From Cinnamomum chago (taxonomy: Eukaryota > Streptophyta > Magnoliopsida > Laurales > Lauraceae): a stretch of 64,000 nucleotides of DNA. Of the stretch, positions 42,581 to 55,300 are shown piece after piece. The notes beneath the pieces were generated by a model. It was given only the letters and a program-made list of their open reading frames with translations. It was not told where the DNA came from and searched no databases. The stretch is taken from assembly GCA_038049695.1 (NCBI GenBank), contig CP142452.1, positions 33,282,501 to 33,346,500 of the forward strand, written 5' to 3'. The stretch's first letter is position 1, and each line of letters begins with the position of its first letter. Both the position numbers and the translations under genes were made by a program.

Positions 42581-44385
42581 TGAAAGTCCACGAGGATCCT
42601 AACCCTAGAGGGGGGGGGGGGTGAATAGGGTGTGCTACAACTATGACCAATTTCGACCAATTTTAATTTCTAAAACTAAACTAGTCACATGTGATGATTA
42701 AACAAACAAGATGCGGAAGCTAATACAAAATCAATCACCACATAGCATGCACCACAACACCAATATTTATAGTGGTTCGGCCAACGTGCCTACATCCACT
42801 ACCGGCTTGTGTCTCCAACACCCCACCGGATTCCACTAATTATGCTTTTTACTAGGCTAAGCAATAACCCTTACAAAGTTGTTTTTCTAAGGCTCAACAA
42901 CAACCTTTACAAGATGCTTTTCAAGGCTAAGCAATAACCTATCAAGATGCTTTTCTTAGGCTAAGCAATAACCCTACAATATGCTTTTATTAGGCTAAGC
43001 AATAACCTTACAAGTTGCTTTTCTTAGGCTTAGCAATAACCTTTACAAATATAGATTTCTCAAAGAAAGTGTCTTCACAAAAGATCACTCTAAGAGATAC
43101 AATTTTAGCTCAATGTAATTGCCTCTTAAAATAGGCGGATTTGAAAGTTTAATACAAACTCACACAAACACTCTATGTATGCAAAAGATGTATGCTAATG
43201 AGGTGTGTGTGTGATGACTTCAATCAAGATTAAAAAGAAAGCTCAATCAATTTATGCTTAATGCAATTTGAAAGTTTAAGGCACAAAAAGATATGATTGA
43301 AGTTCTATGCAAATCACATGAATAATAAACAACTTGTTAATGACATGAAATTCAAAGAATCACAAGTTGTATGAAAAATAAAGTTTAAGAAAGCATGTGA
43401 TTTGATAAGAGTGATTGCAAACTAATCTAATTTACCAAGAAAGATATTGAGCTTGCAAAACAACTCTTTAAGGACTTGAAATCATGCATAAATGAAAATA
43501 CAAAGGATTTGAACATGCATGAATTTCATTTGTATGGAAATCAAAATAACTTAGAAGATGTACCTTTTAAAAACTCATGTATTTGATTTCCAAATTGCCC
43601 TCTAGCCTTTCCAACTTCTTCCCCTTTCTTTGGCTCCAAAATGCTCTCAAAGGTTCATGGTTCAAGCCTTGAAAAAGGTTGGAAAAGAATGGACTTTATA
43701 GCCAAAAAGTTGCCAACGGCTAGTTCTCGGTCGACCTAGACACAGGTCTCGGTCGACCGAGAAAGCACAACGGTCATATTTCTGACCGTTGGCCTGAAAC
43801 AGTTCAAAAACTGTCCATTTGCCCTGCAGTGTTCTCGGTCGACCGAGACACAGGGCTCGGTCGACCGACGACACTGTCGGGCGAGTCCCTGGGCCAAAAT
43901 TCCAACTTTTTCCATTTTCAAAGTTTTTCTTTGGTGGATCTTTTGGCCACTAAATCAAGCTTAAATAACATGTTTTAAGATATTCTAAGATGTTTAAAAA
44001 CATGAGAAACACAAAGCCTAAAATGATTCACAAGATTAAAACCAAAGGCTAGCTTGATTTGAATACAACTCTTTTCAAATGAAATTGCATACAAAATGAT
44101 TCTTTTTGTGAAGAATGTATGCAAGACTTAAACCTAAATACACAAGATGATTTTCCAAATGTAGTGCACAAGGAAATAGGTTTTCAAAAGAGTTTTGGGT
44201 TCTAAAACCAATGCATCCAAGTTTAAAACCAAAACATGCATAAAACAAAAGCTTTTCCAAATCTTAAAAGCTATGCATGGGTAAAACTAGATTTCAAGAT
44301 ATTTTAAATCAATGCATGTGTGTGAATTCAAATGATGCCAATATGCAAATGCATCCACCAAATTGCAAAAACAAAATACCTAACA
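42581..44385 (-). repeat. Array LTR 4 (5' LTR of unit 3)
   Basis: 1,805 bp with a 12-base G run. Its outer end, ...AATACCTAACA, abuts the right CCGGC duplication. Confidence 0.93.
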
Positions 44386-44390
44386 CCGGC
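44386..44390. repeat. Target site duplication CCGGC of the array (right)
   Basis: Matches 25144-25148. After it the interrupted family B LTR resumes at TTGTGATCCAACACC. Confidence 0.92.
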
Positions 44391-46355
44391 TTGTGATCCA
44401 ACACCCCACCGGATTTCCACTATTTATGCTTTTCAATAGGCTAAGAAATAACCTTTACAATATGCTTTTCAAGGCTAAGCAATAACCTCTACATTATGCT
44501 TTTCATAGGCTAAGCAATAACCTCTTCAACCACAAGGTTGGTTATCTCTCTAATTAGTGTCTATAATACACTTGATGGAGATTCAATTAAGCTCATTACA
44601 TTTGCCTCTAAAATAGGCGGATATGAAAATGAAAATCTAATACACACACACACACACTAAGAATGCAAAGATGAAAGTACATGATGTGTGTGTGTGATGT
44701 CGTCAATCATTTTGAAAATGAAAGCTCATAAATGTATGCCTAAGGCTTTTGAAAGTTTTAGCTCATAAAAACATTTATGATTGAGGAAAGAATGCAAGTC
44801 ACATGTTAAAAGTAACAACTTGTTAATGATGTCAAAGATTCACAAGTTGTATGAAATTAATTAGCTCTAAACATGTGATGCATAGGGATGTCAATCAAAT
44901 CAACAATGTAGCTCATAAAACATAAAAATAGATTTGATTGAAATTAGGGGACAAATCATATGTAATTATAAATACAACTTGAAAATTATATGCCTATCAA
45001 AGTAAGGCAAGTTGTGAAACTTTAAAACAAAGTTACATATGAATTGTAAAGATATTGAATCCAAAACATAAGATATATTTGAAAGAGATTTTCTTATGAT
45101 GGAAAACAACAAGCAAAGATTCGTCCAAGTATATGAATCATGTTACATATGATTTCAAAGATTCTTTCATTAACATGATCTACTTAGATTTACCAAATAA
45201 AGTACTACTTGGATTGAATCAAATGGTGATGCATCCAAAACAATAGATTAATTCAAAACATAAATATGTTAAGGACACAAGAAATCATAGTTTAACATGC
45301 TCCTAAAGATTTACCAAAGATAAAACAAAACATGAAAACATATGATTTGTAAAGATGTTGAATCCAAAACATAAGATAGTTTTGAAAGTGATTTTCTTAT
45401 GTTGAAAAACAACAACCAGTGATTCAACCAAGTATAGGAATCATGTTACATATAATTTCAAAGATTCATTCATTAACATGATCTACTTAGATTTACCAAA
45501 TAAAGTACTACTTGGATTGACTCAATGGTGATGTATCCAAAACAATAAATCAATTCAAAACATAAAACATGTTAAGGATACAACACCTCAAAGTTTATCG
45601 TGCTACAAAAGATTTACCAAAAATAAAACAAAGCATGAAAACATATGATTAAGGAAAGTAGCGCCTACTTGGTGATTTAACTTCATTAATCCAAGCTTTA
45701 GCTTTCCTAATGATCCCCTTCATCCCTTAGTTCATTCCCCTTTGATTTGCCTCAAAACCTCTCAAGGAAGGTCTAAAAATCCTCAACTTTTGGCAAATGA
45801 ATGAACTAGTATTTATAGCCAAAACAGCCCAACGGCTAGTCCCCCGGTCGACCTGGCTCTTCCCCGGTCGACCTGGCCTTCACAACGGTAAAAAAAGTGA
45901 CCGTTTGAAAAATGGCCAACGGTAGTATACCTGGTCGACCTGGGCCTGGCTCGGTCGACCTGGTACACTGCGTTTCTGGCCTGGGACCAAAATTCCCTAA
46001 AATCCATTTTTCAAAGTATTTTTGGTTGGGAATTTTTTGGGCCATTAAATCAAGCTTAAAAAAATGTTTTAAATCATTCTAAGGGTTTTAAAACATGAAA
46101 CATAAAAAGCCAAAAAAGATTCGAAATTATAAAACCAATGGCTTGCTTGATTTTCTAAAACTCCTTTTTCAAAAACAAATGCATCCAAGATTAAAAACAA
46201 AAACATGCATAAATCAATATTTCTTCAAGTCTAAAAACCAATGCATGTATAAAACAAGATTTCAAGAGTTTCGAAATCAATGCATATGTGTGTAAAACAA
46301 ATGATGCTAGAATGATAATGCATCCATCAAATTGCAATCTACAAAATTCCTAACA
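44391..46355 (-). mobile_element. Solo LTR family B, main segment
   Basis: This continues the LTR broken at 25148, for a combined length of about 2,184 bp with one CCGGC copy. It holds the minisatellite (about 44420-44530), the 300-bp direct duplication (about 45050-45650), a minus-strand TATA (about 45811) and GGTCGACC cores at 45846, 45866, 45933 and 45953. It ends at CCTAACA (TGTTAGG on the minus strand) beside AGTTT. It is the same family as 1695-3920. Confidence 0.88.
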
Positions 46356-46360
46356 AGTTT
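46356..46360. repeat. Target site duplication AGTTT (right)
   Basis: Matches 24925-24929 and restores the satellite monomer phase. Confidence 0.88.
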
Positions 46361-49300
46361 CGTCAACTTAATCTATACTTGAGCGAAGTGCTCGTGCTTG
46401 TTTTCGATTTTCCCGGAGGACGTTTCCCATTTCGGACCCCTGTTAGGCCGTTTTCGAGTCTAAGTGTTGGAAAATCCTATGTTTTCACTTCTAATTCTCT
46501 AACCAGGAGTCCTATTTGCGAGCCGTCAGTTCCGTCAAGTTTCTCTATCCTCGATCGAAGGGATCATGCCAGTTTTCGATTTTTCCTGTAGCCGTTTCCC
46601 ATTTTCGACCACCGACGGGCCATTTTCGAGCCTAAGTGTTGAAAAATCCTATGTTTCGCTTCTAATTCTTTAACTGGGAGTCCAACTTGCGAACCGTCAA
46701 TTCCATCAAGTTACTCTACCTTCGAGCGAAGTGATCGCGCCAGTTTCTAATTTTTCCGAGGGCTGTTTCCCGTTTCGAATCTTCGGAGGGCCATTTTCGA
46801 GCCTAAATGTTGGAAAATGCTATGTTTTCACATATAATTCCCTAAATGGGAGTCCTATTTGTGAACCACCCGTTCCTATAATTTACACTACCCTCGAGCG
46901 AAGAGCTCGCACGAGTTTTTACTTTTTCAGGCGTCGTTTCCCGTTTCGGACCCCTAGCCGTTTTCGAGCCAAAATGTTGGAAAATCCTATATTTTCGTTT
47001 CTAATTCTCTAACCGGGAGTCCTATATGCGAACCGTCTATTTCGTCAAATTATTCTACCCTCAAGCGAAGTGCTCGTGTCGGTTTCCAATTTTTTTGGGG
47101 AACATTTCACGTTCCGAACCCTTGACAGGCTAATTTCGAGCTTGAGTGTTGGAAAATCCTATGTTTTTTATGCTAATTCTCTAACTGGGATTTGTATTTG
47201 CGAATCGTCAATTCCTATAAGATACTCTACCTTTGAGCAAAGTGATCGCGCCAGTTTCCGATCTTTCCTGGGCTGTTTCCGGTTTCGAACCCCCGGCAGA
47301 CCGTTTTCGAGCATAAGTGTTGGAAAATTCTATGTTTTTGCTTCTAATTCTCTAACCGGGAGTCTTATTTGCGAACCGTCAGTTCAGTCAAGTTACTCTA
47401 CCTCATGCGAAGTGATCGTGCCAGTTTTTTATTTTTCCAGGGGCCGTTTCCCTTTCCGGATCTCTGCGGGCCGTTTTCAACAAAGTGTTGGAAAATCCTA
47501 TGTTTTCGATTTTAGTTCTCTAACTGGGAGTCCAATTGGAGAACCGTCAGTTCCGTCAAGTTTCTCTATCCTTGAGCAAAGTGCTTGCGCCGGTTTCTAA
47601 TTTTTCTGAGTGTCGTTTCCCATTCTAGACCCCCGGCGGGCGTTTTTCGAGCCTAGATGTTGGAAAATCCTTTGTTTTTACTTCTAATTCTCTAATCGGA
47701 AGTCCTATTTGTGAACCGTCAGTTCCGTCAAGTTACTGTACCCTCGAGCGAAGTGCTGGCACTAGTTTCTGATTTTTCCAGCGGACGTTTCCCGTTCCAG
47801 ATCCCCGGCAGGCCATTTTCGTGCCTAAGTGTTCAAAATTCCTATGTTTTCGCTTCTAATTCACTAATCGGGAGTCCTATTTGCGAACCGTCTTCTCCGT
47901 AAAGTTATTTTACCCTCGATCAAAGTGCTCGCGTCGGTTTTCAATTTTTTCTGGGGTCGTTTCCCATTCTAGTCCCCCAGCGAGCAGTTTTTGAGCCTAA
48001 TTGTTGGAAAATTATATGTTTTCACTTCTAATTCTCTAACCGGAAGTCCTATTTGCGAACCGTCAATCCGGTCAAGTTACTCTACCCTCCAGCGAAGTGC
48101 TCAAGCCTATTTTCTATTTTTCCAGCGGCCATTTCCCATTCCGGACCATTGGCGGGCCGTTTCTGAGTCCAAGTGTTGGAAAATCCTATGTTTTCACTTC
48201 TAATTCTCTAACCAGGAGGCCTACTTGCAAACCATGAGTTCTGTCAAGTTACTCAACCCTCGAGTGAAGTGCTCGAGCTAGTTTCTGATTTTTTCGGGGG
48301 CCGTTTCACAATCCGGACCCCCTACGAGCCTTTTCTGTGCCTAAGTGTTCGAAAATCCTATGTTTTCGCTTCTAATTCTTTAACCGGGAGTCCAATTTGC
48401 GAACCGTCAGTTCCGTCAAGTTACTCTACCCACGAACGAAGTGCTGGAGCCAGTTTTCGATTTTTCCGGGGACGTTTCCCATTCCGGAACTCTGCGGGCA
48501 ATTTTCGAGCCTAAGTGTTGGAAAATCTTATGTTTTCGCTTTTAATTCTTTAACTAGGAGTTCTATTTGCAAACCGTCAGTTCCGTCAAGTTTCTCTACC
48601 CTCGAGCGAAGTGCTCGTTCCGAACCCCTGGCAAGCCATTTTCGATTCTTAGTGTTGGAAAATCATATCTTCTCTGTTCTAATTCTCTAACCGGGAGTCC
48701 TATTTGTGAACCGTTGGTTCCGTCAAGTTACTCTACCTTACAAACGAAGTGCTCGAGCCGATTTTCGATTTTACTAGGCGCCGTTTCCCTTTACGGAATT
48801 TTTAGGGTCGTTTTCAAGCCTAAGTGTTGGAAAATCCTATGTTTTCGCTTCTAATTCTCTAACCTTTGCGAACCGTCTGTTCCATCAAGTTACTCTACCC
48901 ACGGGCGAAGTGCTCGAGTCGGTTTTTGACTTTTCAGGGGGGGCGTTTCCCATTCCGGACCCCCGTTGGGCCGTTTTCGAGCCTATTTATTTGAAAATCT
49001 TATGTTTTCGCTTCTAATTCTCTAACCGGGATCATATTTGCGAACCATCATTTCTGTCAAGTTACTCTACCTTGTGCAAAGTGATCGTACCGGTTTTTTA
49101 TTTTTCCAGGGGCTGTTTCCCTTTCCGGATCTCTATGGGCTATTTTCGAGAAAAAATGTTGGAAAATCCTAAGTTTTCAATTCTAGTTCTCCAACCGGGA
49201 GTCCAATTTACGAACCATCATTTCCGTCAAGTGTCTCTATCCTTGAGCAAAGTGCTCGCGCCGGTTTCTGATTTTTTCGGGTGCCGTTTCCCGTTCTGGA

Positions 49301-52300
49301 CCCCCGGCGGGCCATTTTCAAGCCTAGATGTTGGAAAATCCTCTGTTTTCGTTTCTAATTCTATGACCGGGAGTCCTATTTGCGAACCGCCAGTTCCGTC
49401 AAGTTACTCTACCCACGAGCGAAGTGCTCGCGCCGGTTTCTGATTTTTGCAGAGGACGTTTCCCGTTTCGGACCCCCGGCAGGCCGTTTTCGTGCCAGAG
49501 TGTTCGAAATTCCTATGTTTTCGCTTCTAATTCTCTAACCGAGAGTCTTATTTGTAAACCGTCAGTTCCGTCAAGTTACTCTATCCTCAAGCGAAGTGCT
49601 CATGCTTGTTTTTTATTTTTTCGGGGGACATTTCCCGTTCCAGACCTCCAGCGGGTCATTTTCGAGTTTAAGTGTTGGAAAATGTTATGTTTTTGCTTCT
49701 AATTCTCAAACTAGAAGTCCTATTTGTGAGCCGTCAGTTCCGTCAAGTTACTCTATCCTCGATCGAAGGGCTCACGCCGGTTTCTGATTTTTCCTGGGTC
49801 AGTTTCCCATTTCGGACCCCCAACAGGCAATTTTCAAGTCTAAGTGTTTTAAAAATCCTATGTTTCGCTTCTAATCCTCTAACTGGGAGTCCAATTTGAG
49901 AACCGCCAGCTCCATCGAGTTACACTACCTTCTAGCGAAGTGATCGCGTAAGTTCTTTATTCTTTCGAGGGCCGTTTCCTGTTTTGAATCTCCGGAGGGC
50001 CGTTTTCGAGCCAAAATGTTGGAAAAGCCTATATTTTCGCTTCTAAGTCTCTAACTAGGAGTCCTATTTGCGAACCATCGGTTCCTACAAGTTGCACTAC
50101 CCTTTAGCGAAGTGGTCACACCATTTTCCGACTTTTTCGGGTGCCGTTTCCCGTTTCGGACCCCCCACGGGCCATTTTCAAGCCAAAATGTTGGAAAATT
50201 CTATATTTTCGCTTCTAATTCTCTAACCGGGAGTCCTATTTGCGAACCATCAGTTTCGTCAAATTACTCTACCCTCGAGCGAAGTGCTAGTGCCGGTTTC
50301 CAATTTTTTCTGGGCCATTTCCCATTCCGGACCCCCGGCGGGCCGTTTTCGAGCCTAAGTATTGGAAAATCCTATGTTCTCTCTCCTAATTCTCTAATCA
50401 GGATTTGTATTTGCGAACTGTCAGTTCCTTCAAGTTACACTACCCTTGAGCGAAGTGCTCGCGCCGGTTTCTGATTTTCCCTGGGCCGTTTCCGGTTCCG
50501 AACCCCCGGCGGACCGTTTTCGTGCCTAAGTGTTGGAAAATCATATGTTTTCGCTTCTAATTCTCTAACTGGGAGTCTTATTTGCGAACGGTCAGTTCTA
50601 ACAAGTTACTCTACCCTCAAGCGAAGTTCTCGTGCCAGTTTCCAAAATTTTCGGGGGCCATTTCCCGATCCGAAACCCCGGCGGCCCGTTTTCGAGCCTT
50701 AGTGTTCGAAAACCCTATGTTTTCGCTTCTAATTCTCTAAATGGGAGTCCTAAATGCGAGTCATCAGCTCCGTCAAGTTACTCTACCCTCGAGCGAAGTG
50801 CTCGATCCGGTTTCCAATTCCGATCCCCGGCGGGTTGTTTTTGAACTTAAGTGTTGGAAAATCCTATGTTTTCGCTTCAAATTCTCTAACCGGTACTCCT
50901 ATTTGTGAACCGTCAGTTCCATCAAGTTACTCTACATTCGTGCGAAGCGCTTGTGCCGGTTTCCAATTTTTCGAGGGATTGTTTCCCATTTTGGACACCC
51001 GGCGGGGTGTTTTATATCCTAAGTTTTCGAAAGTCCTATGTTTTTGTTTCTAACTCTCTAACCGGAAGTTGCATTTGCGAACCGTCAGTTCTGACAAGTT
51101 ACTCAACCCTCAAGCGAAGTGCTTGAGAGTTTTCAATTTTTCCGGGGTCGTTTCCCATTCCGGACCCCCGTCGGGCCGTTTTCGAGCCTAAGTGTTGGAA
51201 AATCCTTTGTTTTCACTTCTAATTCTCTAACCGGGAGTTTTATTTGTAAACCATCAGTTCCGTCAAGTTACTCGATCCTCGAGCGAAGTGCTCGAACCGG
51301 TTTTCGATTTTTCCCGGGGCATTTCCCTTTCCAGAGCTCTGCGGGCCGTTTTCGAGCGAAGTTTTGGAAAGTCTTATGTTTTCGCTTCTCATTTTCTAAC
51401 CGGGACTCCTATTTATGAACCGTCAGTTTTGTCAAGTTACTCTACCCTCGAGCGAAGTGCTCGAGTCGGTTTTCGATTTTTTTAGGGCCATTTCCCGTTC
51501 TGGAACCGCTGCGGGCCGTTTTCAAGCCTAAGTGTTGGAAAATCTTATATTTACACTTCTAATTCTTTGACCAGGAGTTGTATTTGTGAACCGTCAGTAC
51601 CGTTAAGTTATTCTACCCTCGAGCAAAGTGCTCGTGCCGGTTTAAGATTTTAATAGGGGCAGTTTCCCTTTAACTGCGAGTCCTATTTGCAAACTGTCAG
51701 TTTAGTCAAGTTACTCTACCCACGAGCGATGTGCTCGCACCGGTTTCCGATTTTTCCAACAGACGTTTTCCGTTCTAAACCCCTGCCAGGCTGTTTTCGA
51801 GCCTAAGTGTTCGAAAATCCTATGTTTTCGCTTCTAATTCTCTAACAGGGAGTTCTATTTGTGAACCGTCGGTTCCGTCAAGTTACTCTACCCTCGAGCG
51901 AAGTGCTCGTGCCGTTTTCCAATTTTTTGAGGCAATTTCCCGTTCCGGACCCCTGATGGGCTGTTTACGAGCCTAAGTGTTGGAAAATCCTATGTTCTTG
52001 CTTTTAATTCTCTAATTGGGCTTTGTATTTGCGAACCGTCAGTTCCTTCAAGTTGCTCTAACCTTGAGTGAAGTGCTCATGCCGGTTTTCTATTTTTCCT
52101 GGGGCATTTCCGGTTCTGGCCCCCCGACGGACCGTTTTCGAGCCTAAGTGTTGGAAAATCCTATATTTTCGCTTCAAATTCTCCAACCGGGAGTCTTATT
52201 TGCGAACAATTAGTTCTGACAAGTTACTCTACCAAAGAGTGAAGTGCTCGAGCCGATTTCTAATATTTCCGGGAGACATTTCCCGTTCTGGATCCTCGGC

Positions 52301-55300
52301 GGCCCATTTTCGAGCCTAAGTGTTGGAAAATCATATGCTTTCACTTCTAATTCTCTAAACGGGAGTCCTATATGCGAGCCATCAATTCCGTCAAGTTACT
52401 CTACCTTCGAGCGAAGTGCTCGAGCTTGTTTTTTATTTTTCCAGGGGGCCTTTTCCCGTTCCGAACCCCCTACGGGCCATTTTCAAGCCTAAGTGTTAGA
52501 AAAACCTATGTTTTCGCTTCAATTCTCTAATCGGGAGATGTATTTTGAACCGTCAGTTCTATCAAGTTACTTTACCCTCGAGCGAAATGCTCGATCTGGT
52601 TTCCGATTTTTCCGGGAGCCGTTCTAGTTCCGGACCCCGGCGGCCTAAGTGTTGGAAAATCCTATGTTTTCGCTTCAAATTCTCTAACTGGTACTCCTAT
52701 TTTTGAACCGCCAATTCCGTCAAGTTACTCTAAATTCATGCGAAGCGCTCGCGCCGGTTTCCCGTTCTAGACCCCCAGCAGGGCGTTTTCGATCCCAAGT
52801 GTTGGAAAATCCTATGTTTTCATCTCTAATTCTCTAACCGAGAGTTGTAATTGCGAACCGTTAGTTCCGAAAAGTTATTCAACCCATAAGAGAAGTGTTC
52901 GAACCAGTTTTCAATTTTTCTGGGGTCGTTTCCCGTTCCGGACCCCCGTCGGGCCGTTTTCGAGCCTAACTATTGGAAAATCCTATGTTTTCGCTTCAAC
53001 TTATCTAACCGAGAGTCCTATTTGCAAACCGTCAGTTCCGTCAAGTTACTCTACCCTTGAGCGAAGTGCTTGAGCCAATTTTCGATTTTTTCAGGGGCCG
53101 TTAACCTTTCCGGAATTCTGCGGGCCATTTTCGAGCTTAAGTGCTGGAAAATCTTATGTTTTCGCTTCTAATTCTCTAACTGGAAGTCCTATTTGTGAAT
53201 CGTCAGTTCTGTCAAGTTACTCTACCATCAAGCAAAGTGCTTGCACCAGTTTTCAATTTTCCGAGTGCCATTTCCCGTTCCGGACCCCTGGCGGGCCGTT
53301 TTCAAGCCTGAGGGTTGGAAAGTCTTATGTGTTCGCTTCAAATTCTCTAATCGGGAGTCCTATCTGCAAATTGTTAGTTCTGTCATTTTACTCTACCCTC
53401 AAGTGAAGTGCTCGCACAGGTTTCTGATTTTTCCGGGGGACGTTTCCAGTTCCGGACCCCCGGCGAACCATTTTCAATCCTAACGGTTGGAAAATCCTAT
53501 GTTTTCACTTCTAAATCTCTAACCGGGAGCCCGATTTTCGAATTGTCAGTTCCGTCAAGTTAGTCTACCGTCTTGCAAAGTGTTCGAGCCGATTTTCAAT
53601 TTTTTTAGGGGCCGTTTCCCGTGCCGGACCCCCTGCGGCCCGTTTTCTAGCCAAAGTGTTGGAGAATCCTATGTTTTCGCTTCTAATTCTCTAATCGGAA
53701 GTCCTATTTGCGAACAGTCAGTTCCGTCAAGTTACTGCACCCTCAAGCAAATTGGATGAGCCGGTTTTCGATTTTTCCGGGGGCCGTTTCCTGTTCCGGA
53801 CCCCCGTCAGGCTGTTTTCGAGCCTAAGTGTTGGAAAATCCTATATTTTCGCTTCAAATTCTCTTACCAGGACTCTTATTTGTGAACCGTCAGTTTCGTC
53901 AAGTTACTCTACCTTCAAGAGAAGTGCTCGAGCCAGTTTTTTAATTTTTCCATGGACCGTTTCACTTTTTGGAACTCTACAAGCCGTTTTCAAGCCTAAG
54001 AGTTGAAAAATCCTCTACTTTCGCTTCTAATTCTCTAACCGGGAGTCTTATTTGCGAACCATCAGTTCCGTCAAGTTACTCTATCCTCGAGCGAAGTTCT
54101 ACAATTGGTTTTTGATTTTTCAAGGGGCCATTTCCCATTCCGGACCCCCTGCGTGCCGTTTTCAAGCCTAAGTGTTGGAAAATCCTGTGTTTTCGCTGCT
54201 AATTCTCTAACCGAGAGTCCTATTTGCGACCCGTCAGTTCCATCAAGTTTCTCTACCATTGAGCGAAGTGCTCAAGCTGATTTTCGATTTTTTTGGGGGC
54301 TTTTTCCCATTCCAGAAACCCGGCAGGCCGTTTTCGAGCCTAAGTGTTGGAAAATCTTATTTTTTCACTTCTAATTCTCTAACCAGGAGTCCCATTTGAG
54401 AACCGTCAGTTCCGTCAAGTTACTCTACCCTCGAGCGAAGTACTCGAACCAGTTTTCAATTTTTTTATGGGCCGTTTCCCGTTCGGAATTGCTGGGGCCA
54501 ATTTTCGCTTCAAATTCTCTAATCGGAAGTCCTATTTGCGAACAGTCAGTTCCGTCTAGTTACTCCACCCTCAAACGAAGTGTATGAGCCGGTTTTCAAT
54601 TTTTTCGGGGGCCGTTTCCCGTTCCGAACCCCTGTCGGGCCATTTTCGAGCCTAAGTGTTAGAAAATCCTCTATTTTTGCTTCAAATTCTCTTTCCAAGA
54701 GTCCTATTTGCGAACCGTCGGTTTCGTCAAGTGACTCTACCTTCGAGTGAAGTGCTCCAGTTGGTTTTTGATTTTTCCAGGGGCCATTTCACGTTCCGGA
54801 CCCCCTGATGACCGTTTTGAAGCCTAAGTGTTGGAAAATCCTGTGTTTTCAGTTCTAATTCTCTAACCGAGAGTCCTATTTGCGAACCGTCAGTTCCATC
54901 AAGTTACTCTACCCTTGATAAAGGTTCTCGAGCCGGTTTCTATTTTTCTGGTGACCGTTTCTGGTTCCGGACCCCCGTAGGGCCGTTTTTTAGCCTAAGT
55001 GTTGGAAAATCCTATGTTTTCGCTTCTAATTCTCTAACCGGGAGTCCTATTTGCGAACTGTCAGTTCCGTCAAGTTGCTCCTCCCTCGAGCGAAGTAGTC
55101 GAGTAGGTTTTCAATTTTTTTAAGGACCGTTTCCCTTTCTGGAACTGCTACGGGCCGTTTTTAAGCCTAAGTGTTGGAAAATCTGATATTTTCGCTTCTA
55201 ATTCTCTTAGCGGGAGTTGTATTTGCGAAATGTCAATACTGTCAAGTTATTATACCCTCGACCGAAGTGCTTGATCTGGTTTTGGAGCCTAAGTATCGGA

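Larger units (their letters stand above)
25149..44385 (-). mobile_element. Tandem array of a gag-only LTR retrotransposon (4 LTRs, 3 internals)
   Basis: The order is LTR, internal, LTR, internal, LTR, internal, LTR, all on the minus strand with shared LTRs. LTR lengths are 1803, 1812, 1805 and 1805 bp, and each internal is 4,004 bp. Each internal has a PBS, one 519-codon Gag-like ORF, about 2.3 kb of non-coding sequence and a purine-tract cluster. None has protease, integrase, RT or RNase H. The architecture fits non-autonomous terminal-repeat gag elements (TR-GAG), with SIRE-like LTR features. One CCGGC pair bounds the array. I spotted only three base differences among the internals (27288, 29592 and 30805 and their counterparts). 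The array could come from unequal LTR recombination after one insertion. An assembly error must also be considered. Confidence 0.93.
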
